Positions 23,132-31,843 of a DNA stretch of 64,000 bases are shown here, piece after piece (position 1 is the first letter of the stretch; each line of letters starts with the position of its first letter). The notes below the pieces were generated by a model. It did no database searches, was not told the origin of the DNA, and saw nothing but the letters and a program-made list of their open reading frames with translations. This DNA is from Lutimaribacter pacificus (GTDB lineage Bacteria; Pseudomonadota; Alphaproteobacteria; Rhodobacterales; Rhodobacteraceae): contig NZ_FQZZ01000004.1 of NCBI RefSeq assembly GCF_900142185.1, positions 334,692 to 398,691 of the forward strand, read 5' to 3'. The position numbers and the translations under genes are program-made.

Positions 23132-24009
23132 CCGCAACCGTCGATCCCGAAGTCGCCGCCGATCCGCTGCCGCCACGCCGCCGCAGCCGCGCCTGGGCCA
23201 AGTTCCGGCGCAACCCCTCGGCCATCCTTGGGGGCGCGATCGTCGTGTTCTTCCTCGTGGTGGCGATCCTTGCACCGCTTCTTCCGGTGCCCGGCCCGGC
23301 GGAAACCGACTGGTCGGCGGTGCGCAAACCGCCCACCGCCGCGCATCCCTTCGGTACGGACGAGATCGGGCGCGATGTGCTGTCCCGGATGATCTGGGGT
23401 GCGCAGGCATCGCTGCTGGCCGGGGTGGTCTCGGTCCTGATCGCGGTGGCCCTCGGGGTGCCGCTGGGCATGATCGCGGGCTACATGCGGGGATGGACGG
23501 ATGCCGTCATCTCGCGCTTTACCGAGGCGCTGCTGGCCGCGCCCTTCCTGATCCTGGCCATTGCGCTGGCGGCTTTCCTGGGGCCGTCACTGACCAATGC
23601 GATGATCGCCATCGGCCTGTCGGCCATGCCTATCTTCGTCCGCCTGTCACGGGCGCAGACCCTGTCCGTCATGACCGAGGATTACGTCGAAAGCGCGCGC
23701 GCAGTGGGGATCGGGCATGTCGGGCTGATCTGGCGCTATATCCTGCCGAACATCTTTCCGCCGATCATCGTTCAGGGCACGCTGACCATCGCCACGGCGA
23801 TCATCGCCGAGGCATCGCTGTCGTTCCTCGGGCTGGGGCAGCAACCGCCCGCGCCGTCCTGGGGGGCGATGCTGAACACGGCCAAGAACTTTCTCGAACA
23901 GGCGCCGTGGATGGCGCTGTATCCGGGCATCGCCATTTTCCTGGTGGTGCTCGGTTTCAACCTTCTGGGCGACGGGCTGCGCGATGCGCTCGACCCGCGC
24001 GACACTTGA
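23128..24009 (+). CDS. ABC transporter permease, DppC type
   Basis: A 293-residue partner permease. A basic N-terminus precedes helix 1 (AILGGAIVVFFLVVAIL). The motif PFGTDEIGRDVLSRMIWG is the DppC hallmark, and the EAA loop is at YVESARAVGIGHVGLIWRYILP. The ATG at 23128 (MTATVDPE) overlaps the dppB-like stop. It completes the five-part importer. Confidence 0.93.
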   Translation: MTATVDPEVAADPLPPRRRSRAWAKFRRNPSAILGGAIVVFFLVVAILAPLLPVPGPAETDWSAVRKPPTAAHPFGTDEIGRDVLSRMIWGAQASLLAGVVSVLIAVALGVPLGMIAGYMRGWTDAVISRFTEALLAAPFLILAIALAAFLGPSLTNAMIAIGLSAMPIFVRLSRAQTLSVMTEDYVESARAVGIGHVGLIWRYILPNIFPPIIVQGTLTIATAIIAEASLSFLGLGQQPPAPSWGAMLNTAKNFLEQAPWMALYPGIAIFLVVLGFNLLGDGLRDALDPRDT

Positions 24010-24022
24010 CAGGGATGCAGAC

Positions 24023-25816
24023 ATGACTTTCACGACCCGGCCGGAAATCAAAGGCACATTCGGCGTCACGGCCTCGACCCACTGGATTGCTTCGGCGGTC
24101 GGCATGAAGATACTGGAAGCGGGCGGCACGGCCGCAGACGCGGCGGCGGCGATGGGCTTTACCCTGCACGTGGTCGAGCCGCATCTGAACGGCCCGCTGG
24201 GCGACATGCCGGCCCTTGTCCGCGCCGCGGGGGATGAGGCGCCAACGATGGTTTGCGGGCAGGGCGTGGCGCCCGCGGCCGCCACCATCGCGCATTTCCG
24301 GGGCGAGGGCCTGGATATCGTCCCGGGGTCCGGGCTGCTGGCAACCGTTGTACCCGGCGCCTTCGACGCCTGGATGCTGATCCTGCGCGATCATGGCCGC
24401 CTGCCCCTGCGCGACATCCTGGAGCCCGCGATCCACTATGCGCGCCACGGCCACCCGATGCTGCCGCGCGTTGCCGGCACGATTGCGGGACTGGCGGATT
24501 TCTTCTGCGACGAATGGCCGACCTCGTACGAAACATGGCTGCCGGGCGGGGTGGCGCCGCAGGCCGGGGCGCTGTTCCGCAACCCCGCGCTTGCCGACAC
24601 CTGGGAGCGGCTGCTGCAGGAGGCCGAGGCCGCCAAGGGCCGCGAAGCCCAGATCGAAGCCGCCCGCCGCGCGTTCTATTCCGGGTTCATTGCCGAAACC
24701 ATCGACGCATGGGTGCGGGACGCCTGCGTGATGGACGCCTCGGGCAGCCGTCACAAGGGTGTCCTGACGGGCCAGGACATGGCGGACTGGCGCGCCAGCT
24801 ACGAGGCCCCGCTGTCGGTCGATTACGAAGGCTGGACCGTCTGGAAAGCCGGCATGTGGAGCCAGGGGCCCACCATGCTGCAATCGCTGCGCACGCTGGA
24901 AGGGTCGGGTATCGCCGATCTCGACAGCACCGGGGCGGATTTCGTCCACCTTGTGACCGAGGCCATGAAACTGTCCTTCGCCGACCGCGAGGCTTATTAC
25001 GGCGACCCGGCGCATTCCGATATCCCCACCGATACGCTGCTGTCGCGTGACTATGCCGCGACACGGCGCGCGCTGATGGGCCCGCGGGCATCGCTGGATC
25101 AGAGACCGGGGCGGATTGCCGGGCTGGACCATCTGGCCGATGCGTATATCGCCCGGGCAAAGGCACGCGAACAGGCCGCAAGCGGCGGGGTCGGCGCGGG
25201 CGAGCCGACGATGGCGCACCTGACCGAGAAACGCGGCGATACCGTCCATATCGACGTGATCGACCGCTGGGGCAACTCGGTTTCGGCCACGCCCTCGGGC
25301 GGCTGGCTGCAAAGCTCGCCGGTGGTGCCGGGGCTGGGGATGCCGCTGAACAGCCGGGCTCAGATGTTCTGGCTGGACGAGGGCCTGCCGACCTCGCTTG
25401 CACCGGGGCGGCGGCCGCGCACGACGCTGTCGCCGTCGATGGCCGAGGCGCCGGACGGCACGCGCCACGCCTTCGGCACGCCGGGCGGCGACCAGCAGGA
25501 TCAGTGGCAGCTTATGCTGTTCCTGCGGATGGTGCATTCCGGCATGAACCTGCAAGAGGCGATCGACGCACCGCTGTTCCATACCGCGCATTTCCAGGGC
25601 TCGTTCGATCCGCGCGCGGTGCGGCCCGGACACCTGATGGTGGAACCCTCGTTCGGCGAGGCGGTGATCGCCGATCTGCGCGCGCGCGGCCACGACATCG
25701 AAGTGGCCGAACCCTGGACGGTCGGACGCCTGACCGCCGCGTGCCGCACACCGGACGGGCTGCTCAAGGCCGCGGCGACGCCGCGCCTGATGCAAGCCTA
25801 TGCAATCGGCCGCTAG
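24023..25816 (+). CDS. Gamma-glutamyltransferase family hydrolase
   Basis: A 597-residue protein of the GGT Ntn-hydrolase family, which cleaves gamma-glutamyl bonds after self-processing at a Thr. The expected cleavage region is present at GDTVHIDVIDRWGNSVSAT, with the likely nucleophile T407 at the start of the small subunit, and the C-terminal part has the GTPGGDQQ oxyanion motif. No signal peptide is seen at the chosen start (ATG 24023), so it may act in the cytoplasm on imported substrate. It is the first enzyme after the ABC genes. Related family members act on glutaryl or other amides, so the exact substrate is open. Confidence 0.88.
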   Translation: MTFTTRPEIKGTFGVTASTHWIASAVGMKILEAGGTAADAAAAMGFTLHVVEPHLNGPLGDMPALVRAAGDEAPTMVCGQGVAPAAATIAHFRGEGLDIVPGSGLLATVVPGAFDAWMLILRDHGRLPLRDILEPAIHYARHGHPMLPRVAGTIAGLADFFCDEWPTSYETWLPGGVAPQAGALFRNPALADTWERLLQEAEAAKGREAQIEAARRAFYSGFIAETIDAWVRDACVMDASGSRHKGVLTGQDMADWRASYEAPLSVDYEGWTVWKAGMWSQGPTMLQSLRTLEGSGIADLDSTGADFVHLVTEAMKLSFADREAYYGDPAHSDIPTDTLLSRDYAATRRALMGPRASLDQRPGRIAGLDHLADAYIARAKAREQAASGGVGAGEPTMAHLTEKRGDTVHIDVIDRWGNSVSATPSGGWLQSSPVVPGLGMPLNSRAQMFWLDEGLPTSLAPGRRPRTTLSPSMAEAPDGTRHAFGTPGGDQQDQWQLMLFLRMVHSGMNLQEAIDAPLFHTAHFQGSFDPRAVRPGHLMVEPSFGEAVIADLRARGHDIEVAEPWTVGRLTAACRTPDGLLKAAATPRLMQAYAIGR

Positions 25817-25827
25817 GGAGGCAGGTC

Positions 25828-26577
25828 ATGACCTATTCCATCGTGGCACATGACGAAACGACCGGGGAGTTCGGAGTGGCCGTTGCCAGCCGCTTTTTCG
25901 CGGTCGGTGCGCTGGTGCCCCATATCCGCGCCGGCAAGGGTGCGGTAGCAACGCAGGCTTTCGTCAGCCCGATCTGGGGGATCGATGCGGCCGACCGGCT
26001 GGCCGCGGGCGAGGCGCCGCAGGACGTGCTGGCCGCGCTGACACAAGCGGACGAAGGCCGCGCCAACCGCCAGTTGCACATGGTCGATGCCCAGGGACGC
26101 ACGGCCGCCTTTACCGGCGAGTCCTGCGTCGGCTGGTGCGGGCATGTCACCGCCAGGGGTGTTTCGGTCGCCGGGAACATGCTGACGGGCGAGGCGGTGA
26201 TCGCCGACACACTCGCCGCCTATCGGGATCACCCCGGCCTGCCGCTGGCCGAACGGCTGATGACCGCGATGGAGGCGGGTGAGCGTGCCGGGGGCGACAA
26301 GCGCGGCAAGCAGTCGGCCGCGCTGGTCATCCACCGGAGCGAACCCTATCCGTGGCTGGATATCCGTGCGGACGATCATGCCGATCCCCTGACCGAACTG
26401 CGCAGGCTGTATGACGTGGCCCATGAACGGTTCCTGTTCATGGCCGATATCCTGCCGACTCGAACGAACCCGCACGGCCTGACCGACCGCAGCGGCGTGG
26501 ATGCCGCCATCGCCGAGGCGGAACAGCGGCGCAGGGACGAGGGGCGGGAAAGCCGCTCTTTCGCAACGCCGCTGTGA
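25828..26577 (+). CDS. DUF1028 family protein (putative Ntn-hydrolase)
   Basis: A 249-residue DUF1028 protein: opening MTYSIVAHDETTGEFGVAVASRFFAVG, then GAVATQAFVSP and GNMLTGEAV. The family has a predicted Ntn-hydrolase-like fold with no firmly established reaction and often neighbours peptide transporters and gamma-glutamyltransferase genes, as here. GGGAGG lies 6 nt before the ATG at 25828. Its stop overlaps the GTG of the next gene. Function is not assigned; a peptide or amide hydrolase role is inference. Confidence 0.85.
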   Translation: MTYSIVAHDETTGEFGVAVASRFFAVGALVPHIRAGKGAVATQAFVSPIWGIDAADRLAAGEAPQDVLAALTQADEGRANRQLHMVDAQGRTAAFTGESCVGWCGHVTARGVSVAGNMLTGEAVIADTLAAYRDHPGLPLAERLMTAMEAGERAGGDKRGKQSAALVIHRSEPYPWLDIRADDHADPLTELRRLYDVAHERFLFMADILPTRTNPHGLTDRSGVDAAIAEAEQRRRDEGRESRSFATPL

Positions 26578-27521
26578 CCGGCCCCCACCGCCTGCAGGCC
26601 AGCCCCGAAACCTGCACGTGGGGGTATTTCGACGCGAGCCTGCCTTCTGTCGCAGAGATCCCCAGCGGCGCCGAGATCGTGATCGAAACGGTATCGGGCG
26701 GCCCCGACCACCTGCCTCTGCGTGACGCGGGTTTTCACATCCCGCCGGAGCTGTTCGATATCCACGCCCGATCCGGGCGCATGTTGCCCGGTCACATCCT
26801 GACCGGCCCCGTCGCGGTCACCGGGGCGAAACCCGGCCACGTTTTGCAGGTCGAGATTCTGGATGTGACGCTGCGCCAGGACTGGGGCTGGAACCTGATC
26901 CGGCCGCTGGCAGGCACGCTGCCGGACGATTTCCAGACCGGGCGGACTGAAATCCTGCCCATCGACATCGCCGCCAACACCTCGCGGATGCCCTGGGGGC
27001 TTGAATTGCCGTTAAACCCGTTCTTCGGCGTGATGGGCGTTGCCCCTCCGCCGGGCTGGGGGCGCATATCGACCATCCAGCCGCGGGCGCATGGCGGCAA
27101 TATCGACAACAAGGAACTGGTCGCGGGCACGACGCTCTACCTGCCTGTCCATGTCGGGGGCGCGTTGTTTTCCTGCGGCGACGGGCACGCGGCCCAGGGC
27201 GATGGCGAGGTATGCGTAACCGCCATCGAAACGGCGCTGGAGGGGCGGTTCCGCCTGACGGTGCGGGATGATCTGGCATTCGGCTATCCCCGCGCCGAAA
27301 CGCACACCCACCTGATCACGATGGGTATGCACGAGGATCTGGACCGCTGCGCCGAAATGGCGCTGAGGGACATGATCGGCTGGATCGTGGCGGAAACCGG
27401 GTTGAGCCGCGAAGACGCCTATATGCTCTGCTCGCTGGCCGGAGACCTGCGCATCACCCAGACGGTGAACGGAAACAAGGGCGTGCACATGATGATGGCC
27501 AAAGCCCTGCTTGCTGCCTGA
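26574..27521 (+). CDS. Acetamidase/formamidase family protein
   Basis: A 315-residue FmdA/AmdA-type amidohydrolase (short amide to acid plus ammonia). Family features are GHILTGPVAVTGAKPGHVLQVEI (about residues 63-85), NPFFGVMGVAP, GGNIDNKELVAGTTLYLPV and LFSCGDGHAAQGDGEV, which hold the metal-ligand and catalytic region. It begins with GTG overlapping the DUF1028 stop (GTGA). Last gene of the nine-gene GntR operon and possibly the ammonia-releasing step. Converges on tonB after 35 bp. Confidence 0.9.
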   Translation: MTGPHRLQASPETCTWGYFDASLPSVAEIPSGAEIVIETVSGGPDHLPLRDAGFHIPPELFDIHARSGRMLPGHILTGPVAVTGAKPGHVLQVEILDVTLRQDWGWNLIRPLAGTLPDDFQTGRTEILPIDIAANTSRMPWGLELPLNPFFGVMGVAPPPGWGRISTIQPRAHGGNIDNKELVAGTTLYLPVHVGGALFSCGDGHAAQGDGEVCVTAIETALEGRFRLTVRDDLAFGYPRAETHTHLITMGMHEDLDRCAEMALRDMIGWIVAETGLSREDAYMLCSLAGDLRITQTVNGNKGVHMMMAKALLAA

Positions 27522-27556
27522 GAGGCGCGGGCATCTGCCGGCAAATCCGTTTGTGC

Positions 27557-28489
27557 CTATTTCGATTTGATCGGCAGCATGAAGGCGTGCTGGCTTTGCC
27601 CGAGTTCGCGGGGCGCGGGCGGGAAGCGGCCTGCCTGACGAACCGCGGCAAGCGCAAGCTGGTCGACACGCGGGTTGCCCGAAGATCGCGCCAGCGCGGC
27701 AGCCAGAAGGGTGCCGTTCGCCGATACGCTGATCCTGACCACGGCTGTCCCCTGACCGACACCGCGCGGCGCGTTGCGGGCGATCCTTGCACGGATCTGC
27801 CCGCCCCATTGCGACAGCAGCGACGACTTCCTTGATTGCGACACGGTCGCGGTCCGGGCCTTTTGCCCGTCCCCCCTGGCACTGTCACCGCCGCTGCCTT
27901 GGGCACGCCGTGCGCTGGTGCTGGCGGCAGGTTGCGATGCCTGTTGTTTTTTCGGCGGCTGCGCCTTTTCCGGTTGCGCCGGGGGCTCGGGCCTGGTCGC
28001 GGCTTCGGCGCGTTCGGGCCTGACGGTCGGGCGCAGGCTGGCGACGGGTGCGGCCTCTTGCGGTTCGGTTTCGGCGGGCTGCTCGACGGGGTCGTCCGGT
28101 GTGGTTTCGCGCGCGGGTGCCTCGGGTTCCGGCGGAGCCTGGTAACTGGGCAGGGCCGGCGCCTCGGGCCGGCGGGCCATGTCCGGCAGGGCCACCACGG
28201 GCGCGGTGTTGACCGGCCGGTCTGTCGCCGGAGCCGGAGGCGCGGCGGGCCGATCCGGCGCGGGGGGCGCGGCGGCGGCCAAGGGCTGATCCGGGGTCAT
28301 GATTTCTGGCGGCGTCTCCCATTGCCGGACCATCTGCGCCACCGCCGCGTTCGACGGCCTGACCGACAACAGCGCATCGCCCTGGGCCCCCGCACCTTGG
28401 TGTCCCAGTTCCGCCTCGGGCGACCAGACCGCAAGATGCGCGGCCACCGCCAGCCCGACAAACCCGATCATTTCCAACGACGCGCGCAT
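27557..28489 (-). CDS. tonB: TonB-like energy transducer
   Basis: A 310-residue protein with one N-terminal membrane anchor (residues about 8-22), then a long Pro/Ala/Glu-rich periplasmic spacer (about 60-190) and a C-terminal TonB domain from about 225 (RKSSLLSQWGGQIRARIARN, then VVRISVSANGTLLAAALARSSGNPRVDQLALAAV). It links the ExbBD motor to TonB-dependent receptors. GAGGT lies 8 nt before the ATG. It is the last gene of the heme operon, so its client is probably the divergent receptor. Confidence 0.9.
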   Translation of the reverse strand: MRASLEMIGFVGLAVAAHLAVWSPEAELGHQGAGAQGDALLSVRPSNAAVAQMVRQWETPPEIMTPDQPLAAAAPPAPDRPAAPPAPATDRPVNTAPVVALPDMARRPEAPALPSYQAPPEPEAPARETTPDDPVEQPAETEPQEAAPVASLRPTVRPERAEAATRPEPPAQPEKAQPPKKQQASQPAASTSARRAQGSGGDSARGDGQKARTATVSQSRKSSLLSQWGGQIRARIARNAPRGVGQGTAVVRISVSANGTLLAAALARSSGNPRVDQLALAAVRQAGRFPPAPRELGQSQHAFMLPIKSK

Positions 28490-28492
28490 GAT

Positions 28493-28873
28493 CTACCTCA
28501 GGCTGGACACAAGCTTGACCCGCCGCACACCATGCGCGGCCAGCCTTGGCAAAAGCGCGGCGATCTGCGCGGCGGAAACCGCGCGATCGGCCCGTATCAT
28601 CAGGGCTTCATTCTCGCCGAGGCCGGACAGCCCCCCGAACACCGCCTCGTCGCGCAGCCCGTCAAGCGCCATGTCGCCGGTCGCCGAGATATAAAGGATG
28701 CGCTGCCCATCGGCAGGCGTGTCCGCCCGCGATTCCGGCGGCGTGACCTCAAACGGTTCGGGCGGCGTGATCTGCGCTGTCATGAGGAAGAAGATCAGCA
28801 GCAGGAACACCACGTTGATCATCGGAACAACGGTTTCGCGGGCGGGGCGTTTTGCAGGGCGGGGCAGATCCAT
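28493..28873 (-). CDS. exbD: ExbD-like protein with Asn in place of the conserved membrane Asp
   Basis: A 126-residue ExbD/TolR family protein with one helix (about residues 16-38) and a periplasmic domain. The helix reads VPMINVVFLLLIFF: the proton-relay Asp that is nearly invariant in ExbD/TolR/MotB is Asn (N20, codon AAC at 28814-28816). The next gene upstream encodes a second ExbD with the normal Asp. This copy may therefore form a mixed dimer with that one or be a non-conducting partner. It sits between exbD (second copy) and tonB with gaps of 5 and 3 bp. Confidence 0.88.
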   Translation of the reverse strand: MDLPRPAKRPARETVVPMINVVFLLLIFFLMTAQITPPEPFEVTPPESRADTPADGQRILYISATGDMALDGLRDEAVFGGLSGLGENEALMIRADRAVSAAQIAALLPRLAAHGVRRVKLVSSLR

Positions 28874-28878
28874 CGGCC

Positions 28879-29256
28879 TTACTCCACAAGGACGAGCGTT
28901 TCGTAGCCGGCCGCGGCCAGCGACTCCATCACCTCGACCACGCGCTGCAGGTCGGCCTCGTCGCGCGGGCGCAGGATGATCGCGTCGGTATGCGACAGCA
29001 TCATGGTGCCCAGTTCGGGCAAAAGATCCTCGATCCCGATCGGCACGCCGTTCAGCATGACCCCGTCAGGCATGACGTCGATCAGGCGGGGCGGCCCCCG
29101 GTAAGGCGTATCCGACGCGGCGGTCAGGGGCAGGTCGATCTCCATTTCCTGCCCGAAGCGCGAGGCGAGCATGAAAAAGACCAGAAGCAGGAACACCACG
29201 TCGATCATCGGCGTCAGGCTGGGTTTCCTGCGTGGTCTGGGCGGGGCGAGTTCCAT
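28879..29256 (-). CDS. exbD: ExbD biopolymer transport protein (canonical copy)
   Basis: A 125-residue ExbD. The membrane helix TPMIDVVFLLLVFFML carries the conserved D19 needed for proton-driven energisation in the family. It is followed by the periplasmic domain and VVEVMESLAAAGYETLVLVE at the end. It lies 6 bp after exbB and 5 bp before the divergent-sequence ExbD copy. Component of the TonB motor of the inner membrane. Confidence 0.92.
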   Translation of the reverse strand: MELAPPRPRRKPSLTPMIDVVFLLLVFFMLASRFGQEMEIDLPLTAASDTPYRGPPRLIDVMPDGVMLNGVPIGIEDLLPELGTMMLSHTDAIILRPRDEADLQRVVEVMESLAAAGYETLVLVE

Positions 29257-29262
29257 CCGGGC

Positions 29263-29931
29263 CTACTCCGCCGCCGCGGCAAATCCCTGCGCCGCGCCGG
29301 GCTTGCGCAACAGGATTCGCGTGATCCCGTCTTCCATGTCGCCCTGTACGCGGTCGGCCACGCTTTCGAACCAGGCCAGGGCGACACCGGCCGGGATCGC
29401 CACGGCCATGCCGGCCGCCGTTGTCAAAAGCGCCTCCCAGATGCCGCCGGCAAGGGCGGCGGGATCGGCGCGCGTTCCGGCAGCCTGCAGGGTCTGAAAC
29501 GCCGTGATCATGCCCAGCACGGTCCCGAGCAACCCCAGAAGCGGCGCGATGGTCGCAATCAGTTCCAGCGCGCGCAGCCCGGTGCGGGCCCGGGAAAGCT
29601 GGTTCTTGGCGACGCGCTGGATATCCTCGCGTGCCTCGCTGTCGGTGAATTTCCCGCTGACCTGTGTTTCGATGGCATGGCGCGCGACGGTAGCACGCAG
29701 CGACGATGCCCCTTCCAGCAACGAGCGGGCGCCGGCGGTATCCCCCGCCTCCCATGCGGCGATCGCCTTTCGCGTGCGTTTGCCCGACCACGCGCCCAGC
29801 AGGCCGAGGCGCCAGATCTTCCACATGATCAGCGCCATCGTCAGGACGGAAAGCGCCGAGATGGCCCAGATCGCCGGGCCGCCCCTGGCCAGAAACTCCT
29901 GAAGCTCGGTCCAGTTCGCGAATAGATCCAT
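29263..29931 (-). CDS. exbB: ExbB/TolQ/MotA-family proton channel protein
   Basis: A 222-residue inner-membrane protein with three hydrophobic segments (about residues 20-38, 115-135, 160-185). The family signature APLLGLLGTVLGMITAF is complete and is followed by GGIWEALLTTAAGMAVAIPA. It forms the stator channel with ExbD. It starts 43 bp after hmuV on the same strand, so the motor is probably co-transcribed with the heme transporter. Confidence 0.93.
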   Translation of the reverse strand: MDLFANWTELQEFLARGGPAIWAISALSVLTMALIMWKIWRLGLLGAWSGKRTRKAIAAWEAGDTAGARSLLEGASSLRATVARHAIETQVSGKFTDSEAREDIQRVAKNQLSRARTGLRALELIATIAPLLGLLGTVLGMITAFQTLQAAGTRADPAALAGGIWEALLTTAAGMAVAIPAGVALAWFESVADRVQGDMEDGITRILLRKPGAAQGFAAAAE

Positions 29932-29974
29932 CTTTGGTGCCTCTTCGTTATGTTGCAGCCTGGCAACGTGGTTG

Positions 29975-30760
29975 TCACTCGGCAGCCATCCGGGCCGCGT
30001 GCGGCAGGATGAAGGTGCCGTTCGCCGGCGCGGTATTCACCCGCACATCACAGCGATAGGCGGTGCGCAGCAGGTCGTTCTGCAGGACGTCGCCCGGCGC
30101 ACCGCAACCGATAATCCGGCCCTCGGCAATCAGGGCGACGACATCGGCGAACATCGCCGTGAGGTTCAGGTCGTGCATCACGGCGACGACACCGCCGCCC
30201 GCATCGGCATAGTCGCGGGCAAGCTGCATCACCTCGAGCTGATGACCGATATCGAGCGCCGAAACCGGCTCGTCCAGGAACAGCCAGCGGGGCGAGCCGT
30301 CCTCGACCGGGCTCCAGACCTGCGCGATCACGCGGGCCAGTTGCACGCGCTGCTGCTCGCCGCCCGAAAGCTCCTGGTAGAACCGGGCCTCGTATCCCGA
30401 CAACCCGACCCGCGCGAGGGCCTGGCCGATCAGGTCGGACTGCCCCGCCTGGATGCCCCGGCTCAGCCCGAGGCGCACGACCTCGGCCACGGTGAACGGA
30501 AAGGCCAGCGGCGTCGCCTGTGGCAGGACGGCACGTATCGCCGCCAGTTCCCAGACTTTCGCATGGGCGATATCGCGCCCGTTCAGGGCGACGAAACCCT
30601 GATAGTCGATCTCGCCCGTGATGGCCTTGAGCAGCGTCGACTTGCCCGAACCGTTGGGCCCGACGATGGCCGTGACGGCACCGGCGCGGGCGCGGAAATC
30701 CACGCCGTGCAGGATCGGCCGGCGCCCGTAGCGGACGGTGATGTCTTGCGCGTCAAGCAT
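29975..30760 (-). CDS. hmuV: Heme ABC transporter ATP-binding protein HmuV
   Basis: A 261-residue ABC ATPase: Walker A GPNGSGKST (about residues 35-43), signature LSGGEQQRVQLARVIAQVW, Walker [15 protein letters not shown]-loop VMHDLN. The C-terminal part (GDVLQNDLLRTAYRCDVRVNT) matches the HmuV/BtuD-like heme and siderophore type. The gap to hmuU is 3 bp. It drives heme import through HmuU. Confidence 0.93.
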   Translation of the reverse strand: MLDAQDITVRYGRRPILHGVDFRARAGAVTAIVGPNGSGKSTLLKAITGEIDYQGFVALNGRDIAHAKVWELAAIRAVLPQATPLAFPFTVAEVVRLGLSRGIQAGQSDLIGQALARVGLSGYEARFYQELSGGEQQRVQLARVIAQVWSPVEDGSPRWLFLDEPVSALDIGHQLEVMQLARDYADAGGGVVAVMHDLNLTAMFADVVALIAEGRIIGCGAPGDVLQNDLLRTAYRCDVRVNTAPANGTFILPHAARMAAE

Positions 30761-30763
30761 CGC

Positions 30764-31840
30764 TCACATCTCCAGAATGCCGCGCTGGCGCAGCAATATC
30801 CAAAGGAAGAAGGGCCCGCCCAGGGTTGCCGTGACGATACCGATCGGCAGCTCGGCCGGGGCGATGACCACACGGCTGATCACGTCGGCACACAGCAGCA
30901 GCGCCGCCCCCAGCAGGGCCGAGTTGACAAGCAGGAACCTGTGATCCGGCCCTGCCAGCAGCCTGAGAAGATGCGGCACGACGATCCCCACGAAGCCGAT
31001 CCCACCGCTGACCGCGACCGCCGCGCCGACCGCCCCGGCAACCATCAGGACCGATGCATTCTTTAACCTTTGCACCGGGATGCCGATGTGGGCGGCTGCG
31101 GCCTCGCCCAGCGCAAGGCCGTTCAGGCCGCGCGCAAGGAACGGCGCGGCGGCAAGCGAAACGGCGATGAATGGCGCTGCAGCCAGAACCTTGCCCCATG
31201 TCGCCCCCGCGACCGAGCCCATGCCCCAGAAGGTCAGCGTGCGCAGCTGCGCGTCATCCGCGACATAGATCAGCACGCCCTGGGCCGCCCCCATCAGCGC
31301 GGCCAGCGCGATCCCGGCCAGAAGCATCGTTGCGATCGAGGTGCGCCCCCGCCGCGTGGAAATCCCGTAGAGAACCAGCATCGCGGCCCATGCGCCGACA
31401 AAGGCCGCGACAGGAACCAGGTAAGCGCCAAGGGTCGCAGCAACGGATACCGGCAGCAGTCCCCCAAGGACGATCGCAACGATCGCCCCGAAACCGGCGC
31501 CGGCGCTGACGCCGACAAGCGCCGGATCGGCCAGTGGATTTCGGAACAAGCCCTGCATGACCGCCCCCGAAACGGCCAGCGCCGCCCCGACAAGGATGCC
31601 CATGACGGTGCGCGGAAGGCGGATATCGACCAGCACGATCCGGTCGCGCGCCGAAATCTCGCTGCCCGACAGAAGACCCAGCATCGCGTCCCACAGCGAC
31701 GCGCCCGAGGCCCCGACCGCAAGGCTGAGCACCGTGGCAAAACCCAGCAGCCCCAAAAGTACGGCGGACAGGGCTTGCGCCCTGCCACTGCGATCGCCCG
31801 GCGTTGCCGGGGCAGTCATGTCCTGCGCCAGCATGGCCAT
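30764..31840 (-). CDS. hmuU: Heme ABC transporter permease HmuU
   Basis: A 358-residue FecCD-family permease with about ten helices. Family text: DIRLPRTVMGILVGAALAVSGAVMQGLFRNPLADPALVGVSAGAGFGA (seen in parts) and a late GGIGFVGIVVPHLLR. The start at 31840 is 3 bp after the hmuT stop; in-frame ATGs at codons 3 and 8 are alternatives. It makes the inner-membrane path for heme delivered by HmuT. Confidence 0.93.
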   Translation of the reverse strand: MAMLAQDMTAPATPGDRSGRAQALSAVLLGLLGFATVLSLAVGASGASLWDAMLGLLSGSEISARDRIVLVDIRLPRTVMGILVGAALAVSGAVMQGLFRNPLADPALVGVSAGAGFGAIVAIVLGGLLPVSVAATLGAYLVPVAAFVGAWAAMLVLYGISTRRGRTSIATMLLAGIALAALMGAAQGVLIYVADDAQLRTLTFWGMGSVAGATWGKVLAAAPFIAVSLAAAPFLARGLNGLALGEAAAAHIGIPVQRLKNASVLMVAGAVGAAVAVSGGIGFVGIVVPHLLRLLAGPDHRFLLVNSALLGAALLLCADVISRVVIAPAELPIGIVTATLGGPFFLWILLRQRGILEM

Positions 31841-31843
31841 CGC

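Noticed and set aside
23957..25795. 612-codon minus-strand frame opposite the gamma-glutamyltransferase
   Set aside because: No motif and antisense to a gene with intact family residues.
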